Positions 34,895 to 42,890 of a stretch of DNA of 64,000 bases are shown here, in pieces. The stretch is taken from contig CABPCP010000007.1 of assembly GCA_902406105.1 (NCBI GenBank), positions 1 through 64,000 on the forward strand. Reading direction: 5' to 3'. The position numbers and the translations under genes are program-made. The first letter of the stretch is position 1. Every line of letters starts with the position of its first letter. The notes under the pieces were generated by a model, which was not told the origin of the DNA, did no database searches, and saw only the letters and a program-made list of their open reading frames with translations. Origin of the DNA: an uncultured Mordavella sp. GTDB taxonomy: Bacteria; Bacillota; Clostridia; Lachnospirales; Lachnospiraceae.

Positions 34895-35401
34895 ATGGAA
34901 AAATTGGATGTACAACTTACAAAAGAACATTTATTTGATTTTTTGCTATATCACACATTTTCAAAGGCGTCCGGTTTTCTTGTCAACATGCTTGGCATGG
35001 GCGTAATCGTAATCGGAGTCGTCATGCAGGTCATGGGGAGGGTTGATTTTGAACATTTTCTCCTATACGTGATCGCAGGGGGCGCTTTTCTGTCCTATAC
35101 GCCTATTCTTTTAAAGATCCGCGCAAATAAACAGATGAAGACCAATCCAGAATACAAGGATCCGAAGGAGTATATTTTCTCTGAGGCAGACGGGATTGTG
35201 GTAGCCCAAAACGGTAAAAACACAAAATATAGCTGGGATCAAATCCAGCGAACGGTAACCACTCCTAAGACTATCGGCATCTACTATGGAAGAGATCTGG
35301 CTTTTATTATCCCAAAAGAATCCTTTGGCGACCGATTTGTACCGATCATGCAGATGGTGGTCCGCCATATCGGGCTGAATCATGTACGCTTGACGCAATA
35401 G
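34895..35401 (+). CDS. YcxB-like membrane protein
   Basis: 168-residue protein with two adjacent hydrophobic helices (about 28-50 and 54-72) flanked by a short cytoplasmic N-terminus and a C-terminal PH-like beta domain (EYIFSEADGIVVAQNGKNTKYSWDQIQ). This matches the YcxB/DUF family of unknown function. It lies between the permease terminator and the DeoR gene and may share the latter's transcript. Its role in acid-sugar metabolism is unclear. Confidence 0.65.
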   Translation: MEKLDVQLTKEHLFDFLLYHTFSKASGFLVNMLGMGVIVIGVVMQVMGRVDFEHFLLYVIAGGAFLSYTPILLKIRANKQMKTNPEYKDPKEYIFSEADGIVVAQNGKNTKYSWDQIQRTVTTPKTIGIYYGRDLAFIIPKESFGDRFVPIMQMVVRHIGLNHVRLTQ

Positions 35402-35442
35402 CATACGCACAAGTTTAAATAAAGACATAAGGGGGGCTGATT

Positions 35443-36204
35443 ATGGAAGAACGCAGGCAGGCAATTTTAGAGGAGCTGGAAAAAAAAGGAAAGGTACGAG
35501 TCGCAGAGTTGAGCAGGTCTCTAAATTGCTCTGAAGTTACCATTCGCAATGATATTAAAGAGATGCAGGATGAGGGCCTTTTAAAACGAATCCACGGAGG
35601 AGCGGTCCGGCTGGAGTCCAATCTGGCCAAAAAATACCGTACAGAAAGTATTTTCCGGAATGCGGATCGGAAAGAGGCGATCGCTCGCCGGGCATACGAA
35701 TATATCGACGATGGCGATACTATCATCATCGATGACGCGTCTACCAGCTTCTACCTGGCTCTGTATATCAAAAGCCACCCGGGGAAACGGATCGCGGTCG
35801 TCACCAACTCCCTCCTGACCGGAAACGAGCTTGCAGGTGTCGGGCACGTGGAGCTGTACATGATCGGCGGATACGTAGGCGGTCATCTGTCCGCAACCAT
35901 GGGAGAATCCGCTTTGGAAAATATGGAAAGTTTTCACGTGGATAAAGGCTTCATCGGCGTTCACGGAATCAACTTCGAAGCGGGTCTTACTTCCATCGCC
36001 ACTCCGCAGATGCAGGTCAAGCGGGCGATCCTAAAGGCTTCAAAGGAAGTCTATGTACTGGCGGACAGCAGTAAATTTGGCGGCGGATACCTGTCGGTGA
36101 TCTGTCCGATCAATCAAGTAAAGAAAATCATAACTGACAGCCAAGTCTCTCATGAAAATGTGGAAATCGCGAAAGAAATGGGCGTACCGCTGGTAATCGC
36201 CTGA
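35443..36204 (+). CDS. DeoR family transcriptional regulator
   Basis: 253 residues: N-terminal DeoR helix-turn-helix (VAELSRSLNCSEVTIRNDIKEM, about 19-40, then GLLKRIHGGAV) and a C-terminal phosphosugar-sensing DeoRC domain (DDASTSFYLALYIK, TNSLLTGNEL, ADSSKFGGGYLS). It probably represses the upstream pdxA2 operon through the CGAAAC repeats and is relieved by a phosphorylated intermediate. Preceded by AAGGGGGG. Confidence 0.88.
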   Translation: MEERRQAILEELEKKGKVRVAELSRSLNCSEVTIRNDIKEMQDEGLLKRIHGGAVRLESNLAKKYRTESIFRNADRKEAIARRAYEYIDDGDTIIIDDASTSFYLALYIKSHPGKRIAVVTNSLLTGNELAGVGHVELYMIGGYVGGHLSATMGESALENMESFHVDKGFIGVHGINFEAGLTSIATPQMQVKRAILKASKEVYVLADSSKFGGGYLSVICPINQVKKIITDSQVSHENVEIAKEMGVPLVIA

Positions 36205-36255
36205 TCACAATAAGATTCCGCGCTTTGCGCAGACCGCCGAACATACCGCGGGCTA

Positions 36256-36296
36256 AAAAAGCCGCAAACCAGGAATGTCCCTGGTTTGCGGCTCTC
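36256..36296. terminator. Bidirectional terminator between deoR-type and kinase genes
   Basis: A perfect 14-bp stem (36260-36273 with 36280-36293), 6-base loop. A T-rich tract follows on the plus strand and T6 on the minus strand. It serves both convergent genes. Confidence 0.85.
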
Positions 36297-36297
36297 T

Positions 36298-37686
36298 TTA
36301 TTCATAGCGGATCAGGCTTTTTACTTCCTCCACATCCCTATATCTGCCTGCCGCCAGCAGGGAGAAAAGGGCTGTGCCATATCCGGCTTCTTCTGAATAC
36401 AGCGGGATCTTCATCCCCATTTCAAACCGCTCACAGCATATTTCCTGAAGAAGCGGATTCAGCCGGATCCCGTTGCCGCTTCCTACAAGGGTTCCTGATT
36501 TCTTTACTTCTTCTGGAAACTCCCTGTAAAAACAGTACAACTCCTCGCAAATTCCTTTCAGTGTCCCAAGGGCAAAAGAACCCAAATGGAAGGTCTCTTC
36601 CGTAAGATTCCCAATGCCGCCTGTAAGGGATGGATTACTCCGGCTTCCGTTAAACCGGGTATCCACTTGTACTTCCCGCCCTTTTTCTTCGTATACCTGC
36701 CTGGCCTCTCCATTCATCAGCTCATATACTGACCGGCCCGGCTTTGTCCCATCAAGGGCAAAAATTTCTTCTACAAACCTTTTTAATAAAGAATAAGCAT
36801 ATCCGCCGCACAAAGGAGATCCCGCGATCAGCCATGTTTTTCCCAAATATGGCCTGCATTCCGCTTCTTTTGTTTTCACAAAACGCTCTGTACAGGCAGA
36901 AATCTGACTTCCAGTCCCTACATTTAAGAGCAGCCTCTCTCCTGGACCTACAGACCCAAGGAAACTGGCCTGATTATCCCCTAAAGCCACACTGACCTGG
37001 ATCTGGTCAAACTCAGCCAGACGTCCCGCCGCTTGATTTCCTATGGTCACCTCCGGCAGAAATTCCAGTTCGATCTCGGCTTTTTTTAGAGCCTCTTTAT
37101 CAAAACAGGAATGTTCCAGATCATAGAGTCCTAAACTGGCCGCCATACTCTGATGCATAAGGGGCCGTTTTTTCCCTGCCAGAGACATGGCAATGTAGTC
37201 TGGAATCGTACATAGGGAAACCGCTTCTTTAGGCACGCTCTGATTGCGCGCATGAAAGAAATGCGTCACAAGGCCGAATCCGGCGGCTACAGGATATCCC
37301 GTTCTCCGGGCAAGCTCCTGCACATAGGTGACCCTTCCGCCGTTCTCCAGGCCGCAATCGTATTCCAGATCTCCTCTGCGGTCTTGCCAGGTATAAAGAG
37401 GGCTGACCGCTTTCCCATTTCGATCCACATACAGGATCCCATGCATCTGCCCTGTCACTCCTACACTGACAATATCACTATAGATGTCTAAATAACTCTT
37501 CAAGATCTCCCGGCATTTTCCCAGAATCCGCTCCGGATCCTGGAGATGCTCCCAGCTTCGATCATCGTCCGCCTGTATCGATGTATCATTGGGAAGCGTA
37601 CGAGAATCCAAAAGTTTCCCTGTCTCCCCGTCCATCAAAACTCCGCAGATTGTTGTAGTTCCTATGTCAATACCAACCGCCTTCAT
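36298..37686 (-). CDS. FGGY kinase, sedoheptulokinase-like
   Basis: Sugar kinase of 462 residues. The N-terminal phosphate loop is GIDIGTTTICG (5-15); the catalytic base is D237 in ALGDNQASFLG. The combination GVTGQMHGILYVD (77-89) and LYTWQD (97-102) is characteristic of sedoheptulokinases rather than xylulokinases. It is the last gene of the leftward polyol operon, after two dehydrogenases and a transketolase. Sedoheptulose as the substrate would feed transketolase directly; xylulose or another ketose cannot be excluded. Confidence 0.75.
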   Translation of the reverse strand: MKAVGIDIGTTTICGVLMDGETGKLLDSRTLPNDTSIQADDDRSWEHLQDPERILGKCREILKSYLDIYSDIVSVGVTGQMHGILYVDRNGKAVSPLYTWQDRRGDLEYDCGLENGGRVTYVQELARRTGYPVAAGFGLVTHFFHARNQSVPKEAVSLCTIPDYIAMSLAGKKRPLMHQSMAASLGLYDLEHSCFDKEALKKAEIELEFLPEVTIGNQAAGRLAEFDQIQVSVALGDNQASFLGSVGPGERLLLNVGTGSQISACTERFVKTKEAECRPYLGKTWLIAGSPLCGGYAYSLLKRFVEEIFALDGTKPGRSVYELMNGEARQVYEEKGREVQVDTRFNGSRSNPSLTGGIGNLTEETFHLGSFALGTLKGICEELYCFYREFPEEVKKSGTLVGSGNGIRLNPLLQEICCERFEMGMKIPLYSEEAGYGTALFSLLAAGRYRDVEEVKSLIRYE

Positions 37687-37717
37687 GAAATATCCACCTT
37701 TGTCTAAACTTTAACAG

Positions 37718-37750
37718 GGGACGTAGCCTTTTTAAAAAATACTACGTCCC
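37718..37750. repeat. Palindromic repeat, type B copy 1
   Basis: Arms GGGACGTAG (37718-37726) and CTACGTCCC (37742-37750) around CCTTTTTAAAAAATA. A CCCTGTACCC word follows at 37764. It lies between the kinase start and the preceding dehydrogenase stop, inside the operon, and shares its core with the copy at 52624. Confidence 0.75.
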
Positions 37751-37791
37751 AAATTAACTTTCACCCTGTACCCAAATGACTTTTCTCTTGT

Positions 37792-38841
37792 CTATTCTTC
37801 GTAATTAGGATGGAGGATGACCTTCAGTGTTCCGGGCCCTCCTTTTGCCGCCAAAGCGATTCCTTTGTCGTAATCTGCCAGATCCATCTCATGGGTCACA
37901 AGATCTTTGACCTGTACTTTTCCTGCCTCCAGATATTCCAGCGCTCTTCCAAAGCAGTGGGTCTGCGCCCACGTTGGAATAAGCTGGATCTCATGGAGAT
38001 ACCAGTATTCTGGATCGATGGCCCATTTTGCTCCTGCGTGCGGCATTGCGAACATCATAAATTTAGCGCCCATTTTTCCAAACTTGATCATGCTTTCCAT
38101 CACATCTACGTTTGCCGTTGTATCTACCAGGATATCGAATCCGTTTGGCGCGATCTTCCTTAACTGCTCTTCATGGACGCTGGGATCGTTGCGATCCATC
38201 AGGATTGTTTCTTTACATCCATATTTTTTCAGGATATCCAGCTTGTCCTGGCTCGGGCCACATACCACTACCCGATTCGCGTTGGAATGCATAAGAAGCT
38301 GAATCATGATGATCCCGGTCGGGCCGCAGCCATAAACCAGCACATCGTCGCCAAACTGGACTTGGATACGATCCATAGAGTGGACCGCGCAGGCTGTTGG
38401 CTCCGCGAAAATTGCCTCGTTAAAGGACAGTTTATCGCTGATCGGAAATACCTTATCCGCGTTTACTGCCACATACTCCGCAAATCCTCCCGGCCCGTTA
38501 CAGCCAAGAGAATAGAAATTCTCACAATAAAGAGGCTGGTCTTTCCGGCAGTAATAGCAGTCTCCGCACAATACCGTATTGTCCGCGGTCACTCTGTCTC
38601 CTACCTTAAATGTATCTACATGTTCACCCACCTTGCATACATAACCTGCGAACTCATGGCCGTTCAACAGCGGGAACTTCGCGAGAAATCCTCCGTTTGC
38701 CAGTGCCACATCCGCACCTTTGCATATTCCGCAGGACATAACTTTGATCAATACCTGGTGAGGGCCGATCTCCGGCACCGGAACCTGGGTAATCTCACAG
38801 TGTCCTGGTTTATCATACACGTTTGCGCGCATCATTTCCAT
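37792..38841 (-). CDS. Zinc-dependent alcohol/polyol dehydrogenase (MDR family)
   Basis: 349 residues. Catalytic zinc region MSCGICKGADV and GHEFAG, structural zinc lobe CGDCYYCRKDQPLYC with four Cys, and Rossmann segment VYGCGPTGIIMIQLL. It resembles arabinitol/sorbitol dehydrogenases that oxidise a polyol to a ketose with NAD(P). It differs clearly from the second dehydrogenase in the operon (41585), implying two oxidation steps or two substrates. ATG at 38841 follows GGGAG. Confidence 0.85.
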   Translation of the reverse strand: MEMMRANVYDKPGHCEITQVPVPEIGPHQVLIKVMSCGICKGADVALANGGFLAKFPLLNGHEFAGYVCKVGEHVDTFKVGDRVTADNTVLCGDCYYCRKDQPLYCENFYSLGCNGPGGFAEYVAVNADKVFPISDKLSFNEAIFAEPTACAVHSMDRIQVQFGDDVLVYGCGPTGIIMIQLLMHSNANRVVVCGPSQDKLDILKKYGCKETILMDRNDPSVHEEQLRKIAPNGFDILVDTTANVDVMESMIKFGKMGAKFMMFAMPHAGAKWAIDPEYWYLHEIQLIPTWAQTHCFGRALEYLEAGKVQVKDLVTHEMDLADYDKGIALAAKGGPGTLKVILHPNYEE

Positions 38842-38895
38842 ATCTTACACTCCCTTTCCATAATTTCAGTTCTTTTCTGTGACTGCAGAAGTCTT

Positions 38896-39840
38896 CTATT
38901 TCTTCAGCGCGATCGCTTCTTTTGCTTTTGCCGCGATCTTCTCCGGCGTCAGGCCGTATTTCACCATCAGCGCTTCCGCCGTTCCAGAATGGCCAAATAC
39001 GTCTTCTACTCCATGTTTCACTACTGGGACCGGGCAAGTCTCCCCGACCACTTCGGAAACCGCGGCTCCCAGACCGCCGATCACGTTGTGCTCTTCTGTA
39101 GTAACAATGGCTCCCGTCTCTTTGGCCGCTTTCACAATGATATCCCGATCGATCGGTTTAATAGTATGCAAGTCGATCACTCTTGCGCTGATGCCTTCTC
39201 CCTTCAGGATTTCCGCCGCTTTTACCGCTTCTTGCACCATCAGTCCGGTGGCAATGATAGTCACATCTTTTCCGTCTGCCAGCTGGATTCCCTTCCCAAG
39301 TTCAAACTTATATCCCGGAATCTCATCTGTGATGCATTCCACGCCAGAACGGCCCAGCCTCAGATAGCACGGTCCTTCATAATCGATCATTGCTTTCACT
39401 GCCTCTCTGGTCTCATTGGCATCGCAAGGGCAGATCACCGTCATTCCCGGAATCGTACGCATAAGACTTAAGTCCTCGATGCACTGGTGGGTAGCTCCAT
39501 CCTCCCCCACAGAAAGGCCCGCGTGGGTTCCTATTACTTTCACATTCAGCCCCGGATACGCAATGGAATTGCGCACCTGATCGTAAATCCTGCCCGCGGC
39601 AAACATAGCAAATGTATGGCAGAAGGAGATTTTCCCCGCCGTTGCCGCTCCAGCGGCCATTCCCGCCATGTTGCACTCCGCGATCCCCGCGTTGAAAAAC
39701 CGCTCTGGATATTTTTCCGCAAAATAGCAGGACATCGTACAGATCGTAAGGTCCGCGTCGAATACCATGATCCTCTCATCTGCCCCGAATTCACACAGAG
39801 CTCTTCCGTATGCCTCTCTTGTAGCGATTACTTTTCCCAT
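38896..39840 (-). CDS. Transketolase C-terminal subunit
   Basis: 314 residues, carrying the pyrimidine-binding domain with NAGIAECNMAGMAAG (catalytic Glu) and SVGEDGATHQCIEDLS, then the C-terminal domain. It is the partner of the gene 2 bases upstream. Together they form the second complete split transketolase of the window; here the N-terminal subunit is encoded first. AGGAGGTG ribosome binding site. Confidence 0.92.
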   Translation of the reverse strand: MGKVIATREAYGRALCEFGADERIMVFDADLTICTMSCYFAEKYPERFFNAGIAECNMAGMAAGAATAGKISFCHTFAMFAAGRIYDQVRNSIAYPGLNVKVIGTHAGLSVGEDGATHQCIEDLSLMRTIPGMTVICPCDANETREAVKAMIDYEGPCYLRLGRSGVECITDEIPGYKFELGKGIQLADGKDVTIIATGLMVQEAVKAAEILKGEGISARVIDLHTIKPIDRDIIVKAAKETGAIVTTEEHNVIGGLGAAVSEVVGETCPVPVVKHGVEDVFGHSGTAEALMVKYGLTPEKIAAKAKEAIALKK

Positions 39841-39842
39841 GA

Positions 39843-40685
39843 TTACACCTCCAGTGATGCGATCTGCGCATCCAACTCTTTAAATGCCTGTTCAAACTGT
39901 TCTGCCGTCGGAGTACTTCCGTGAAATTTCACATTATTCTCCATAAAAGATACGCCTTTTCCCTTCACTGTCTTGGCTACGATCATCGTTGGACGACCTT
40001 TGGTCTCTTTCGCGGTGTCAACAGCCTGGGCGATCTGCGCGTAGTCATGACCATCTATATCGATCACGTTCCACTTGAACGCCCGGAATTTCTCATCGAT
40101 CGGATATGGGGACATTACTTCTTCCACCGTTCCGTCTATCTGGAGATTATTGTTGTCCACGAACACTGTCAGATTATCCAGCCCGTAGTTGCCAGCCGCC
40201 ATAGCCGCTTCCCAGATCTGGCCTTCCTGGATCTCGCCATCTCCCAGAGCCGCGTAAACACGATAGTCCTTTTTATCTACTTTCCCTGCCAGCGCCATTC
40301 CGATAGCCGCGGAAAGTCCTTGTCCCAGAGATCCTGCCGACATATCCACGCCCGGAACTTTCGTCATCTCTACATGACCGGACAGATAGCTGTCCACATT
40401 CCGGAATGTCTTTAGATCTTCTACCGGGAAATATCCTTTCAGCGCAAGTGTCGCGTACATCGTAGGCGTACAATGGCCTTTGGATAAAACGAATCTGTCT
40501 CTGTCTGGATTCTTTGGATCTTTCGGGTCAATGTTCATCTTGTCAAAATACAGTACCGTCAGGATATCAGCCACTGAGAAGGATCCTCCTACGTGGCCGG
40601 ACTGAGCGGCCTCAATGGCCTTCAGCGCCGTCTTACGGATCTTCGCCGCCTGCAGTGCCAGTTCTTTTACTCTTTTCTCTTCCAT
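39843..40685 (-). CDS. Transketolase N-terminal subunit
   Basis: ThDP-binding half, 280 residues. LSKGHCTPTMYATLA, GSLGQGLSAAIGMAL and GDGEIQEGQIWEAA with FVDNNNLQIDG form the ThDP/Mg site. It is tightly linked (2-base gap) to its partner subunit. A dedicated transketolase inside a polyol operon implies that the product ketose phosphate, probably C5 or C7, enters the pentose phosphate pathway here. Confidence 0.93.
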   Translation of the reverse strand: MEEKRVKELALQAAKIRKTALKAIEAAQSGHVGGSFSVADILTVLYFDKMNIDPKDPKNPDRDRFVLSKGHCTPTMYATLALKGYFPVEDLKTFRNVDSYLSGHVEMTKVPGVDMSAGSLGQGLSAAIGMALAGKVDKKDYRVYAALGDGEIQEGQIWEAAMAAGNYGLDNLTVFVDNNNLQIDGTVEEVMSPYPIDEKFRAFKWNVIDIDGHDYAQIAQAVDTAKETKGRPTMIVAKTVKGKGVSFMENNVKFHGSTPTAEQFEQAFKELDAQIASLEV

Positions 40686-40738
40686 TTTTAAGAACCTCCA
40701 TGTTGATTATGCCTTACTTTTCTGCCTGTCATTGTTGA

Positions 40739-41506
40739 TTAACAGATCGTAAATCCTCCATCGATCACCAGGTTTGCCCCGTTGATCAGACTTGCCGCAT
40801 CGCTGGCAAGGAATACCGCGCAGGCTGCCACCTCTTCCGGATAGCCGAACCGATGCGCCGGTATCTTTTTCTTAAATTCCTCTCCCCGCTCGTTGTTCCA
40901 GTTCTCTTCTCCCATAGGGGTTAGAATGATCGTCGGAGAGATGGCGTTTACATTGATGTTATACTGTGCCAGTTCCATAGCAAACTGCTTTGTGGCATAG
41001 ATGATCGCCGCTTTGCAGCAGCCATAGGTCAAATGACCGTCCAAAGCTACTACTCCGGCCTGAGATCCCATATTGATGATCTTACCGCCGCCATGTTCTT
41101 TCATATACGCGGCGGCCGCCCGCATAAAACGGACATTTCCGGTCAGGTTGATAGCCAGCGTCTTGTCCCACAATGCTTCTCCGTGTTCCAACACTCCTTC
41201 CACCACGCCGATGCCGGCGCAGTTTACCAGGATATCCAGCGCCCCGAACTTCTCCGCCGCGGCATTTACACACGCTTCGATATCTTCTGTCTTCGTAATG
41301 TCTCCCACACATGCCAGGAAACCTACTCCTTGTTCCTGCATATATTTTTCCAGCTCTTGGGGCGCGCGCAAGTCAAAGCACACTACATTCGCCCCTTTTC
41401 TGGCATACATTTTCGCAATCTCATATCCAATTCCACTGGCAGCTCCGGTCACAATGGCCGTCTTGCCGGACAGCGAGAAATTCTCATCAAAATTTCTGTA
41501 ATCCAT
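40739..41506 (-). CDS. SDR family oxidoreductase
   Basis: Classical short-chain dehydrogenase of 255 residues. NAD(P) loop TGAASGIG (near 20), NNAG-type segment NCAGIG, catalytic Ser in INMGSQAG, and YxxxK as YGCCK. The C-terminus ends SLINGANLVIDGG, as in sugar/polyol SDRs. ATG at 41506 follows GGAGGG; the upstream in-frame ATG would include that site. It may oxidise or reduce a polyol/ketose along with the two MDR dehydrogenases. Confidence 0.87.
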   Translation of the reverse strand: MDYRNFDENFSLSGKTAIVTGAASGIGYEIAKMYARKGANVVCFDLRAPQELEKYMQEQGVGFLACVGDITKTEDIEACVNAAAEKFGALDILVNCAGIGVVEGVLEHGEALWDKTLAINLTGNVRFMRAAAAYMKEHGGGKIINMGSQAGVVALDGHLTYGCCKAAIIYATKQFAMELAQYNINVNAISPTIILTPMGEENWNNERGEEFKKKIPAHRFGYPEEVAACAVFLASDAASLINGANLVIDGGFTIC

Positions 41507-41529
41507 GATCCTTCCCTCCAAGATCTGAG

Positions 41530-41550
41530 GGCGCCTGAAACAGGCGCCCC
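41530..41550 (-). other. Intercistronic hairpin before the SDR gene
   Basis: Perfect 9-bp stem GGGCGCCTG/CAGGCGCCC with a 3-base loop. There is no U-run, so processing or mRNA protection is more likely than termination. Confidence 0.6.
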
Positions 41551-41584
41551 CTAATTGCTCCTGTTTTTATACCTGAGGATATCC

Positions 41585-42625
41585 TTATTTAATCTTGATC
41601 ACCGCTTTTACAACGTCATCCTTATTGTTGATGGCGCAGTCAAAGGCTTCCTGGATATCATCAAACGCGAACTCATGTGTCACGATACCAGACACATCGA
41701 TGGTTCCGTCCGCGATCGCCGCGATTGCCTGCGGATAAATGTTCCGGTAACGGAATACGGATTTGATCGTTGGTTCTTTGTCCATGATCTGGGCAAAGTT
41801 ATACTCAATCTTCTCCTGCGCGGAGATTCCTACCAAAGTAATAGTTCCAGCTCTCTTTACAAGATAAGGAGTCTGCTGGATAGTAAACGGAGATCCTGCG
41901 GTCTCAAATACTTTTTCAACACCTGCGCCGTTTGTCAGCTTCATGATCTCTTCTACCGCATCTTTTTCTTTTCCATTGATAACGCGGGTAGCGCCCAGTT
42001 TCATAGCATAGTCCAGACGTTTCGGGATCACGTCTACAACTGTGATGTCAGATGCGCCGTGGGCTTTGCAGGCCAAAAGCGTAACAAGACCGATGCAGCC
42101 AGCGCCCAGGATGACTACAGAGTCACCAAGCTGAACATTTCCCTGATTTGCGGCATGAAGACCAACAGACAGGGGTTCGATCAGAGCGCCCTCTTTGGTG
42201 CTGATGTTTTCCGGAAGCTTGAAGCACATATTCTCCGGGAACGCGATATAGTTTTCATAGCAGCCCTGTACCGGAGGAGTTGCAAGGAACTGTACGTCCG
42301 GGCACAGATTGTAAAGACCTCTCTTACAGAACTCACACTCGCCGCAGGTAATACCCGGCTCCAGAGCGACTCTGTCGCCTACCTTCAGATTCTGTACACC
42401 TTCTCCAAGAGCTACGACCGTTCCGGCACATTCATGCCCCAGCATAAAGTCGCCTTCTACTTCATAGGAACCACATCTTCCGTCATGGAAATAGTGGACA
42501 TCGGATCCGCAGATCCCTACATACTCCATCTCTACCAGAACTTCCTTCTCCTTTGGCTCCGGCATAGGAATGTCGCGGATCTCCATCTTGTCCAGTCCAA
42601 CCATAAATGCTCCTCTGTTCTTCAT
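41585..42625 (-). CDS. Sorbitol/xylitol dehydrogenase-like MDR dehydrogenase
   Basis: About 346 residues. Catalytic zinc site CGICGSDVHYF and GHECAG, structural zinc lobe CGECEFCKRGLYNLC, and Rossmann segment ILGAGCIGLVTLL match the L-iditol/xylitol dehydrogenase group, which oxidises polyols to 2-ketoses with NAD. First catabolic gene after the importer genes. ATG at 42625 is favoured, although a strong AAGGAG lies 33 bases upstream with a hairpin between; GTG at 42631 is the only in-frame alternative before a stop. Confidence 0.87.
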   Translation of the reverse strand: MKNRGAFMVGLDKMEIRDIPMPEPKEKEVLVEMEYVGICGSDVHYFHDGRCGSYEVEGDFMLGHECAGTVVALGEGVQNLKVGDRVALEPGITCGECEFCKRGLYNLCPDVQFLATPPVQGCYENYIAFPENMCFKLPENISTKEGALIEPLSVGLHAANQGNVQLGDSVVILGAGCIGLVTLLACKAHGASDITVVDVIPKRLDYAMKLGATRVINGKEKDAVEEIMKLTNGAGVEKVFETAGSPFTIQQTPYLVKRAGTITLVGISAQEKIEYNFAQIMDKEPTIKSVFRYRNIYPQAIAAIADGTIDVSGIVTHEFAFDDIQEAFDCAINNKDDVVKAVIKIK

Positions 42626-42636
42626 AGTCACTCACC

Positions 42637-42656
42637 GCGATGCCTACAGGCACCGC
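42637..42656 (-). promoter_or_regulatory. Hairpin between a distant Shine-Dalgarno and the dehydrogenase start
   Basis: GCGGTGCCT and AGGCATCGC on the minus strand pair with one G-U. The hairpin separates AAAGGAAAGGAG (42659-42670) from ATG at 42625; folding would shorten the effective spacing to about 13 bases. Confidence 0.4.
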
Positions 42657-42794
42657 TTCTCCTTTCCTTTGATTTATTTATAAATTTCCACGGATTTCTC
42701 CGTATTTTCCGATCTCATATCGTTAATTTTTTCTCAAGCGTTTTAAAATAAAAAACTGACAAGCCGTAAGACTCCCCAGTATTCCCTTTTAATG

Positions 42795-42826
42795 GGCGCC
42801 CCGCCAGGTCCTCCCGGCGAGGCGCC
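42795..42826 (-). other. Strong GC-rich hairpin between binding protein and dehydrogenase genes
   Basis: 11-bp stem (42795-42805 with 42816-42826, one G-U) and 10-base loop, no U-run. It probably stabilises the upstream importer mRNA or marks a processing point. Confidence 0.65.
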
Positions 42827-42890
42827 GTCATTATTCCTGCATCATTTTCGTTTGCTCTTTAAAACTTACTTTCCCAAATCAATCTGTATC

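Noticed and set aside
38173-39471. Long open frame (432 codons) on the plus strand opposite the dehydrogenase and transketolase genes
   Set aside because: Antisense to two well-recognised genes; the translation shows no domain and there is no ribosome binding site. It is a by-product of codon bias on the real strand.
41555-42751. Open frame of 398 codons opposite the sorbitol-type dehydrogenase
   Set aside because: Fully antisense to a gene with clear zinc and NAD motifs; no start signal.
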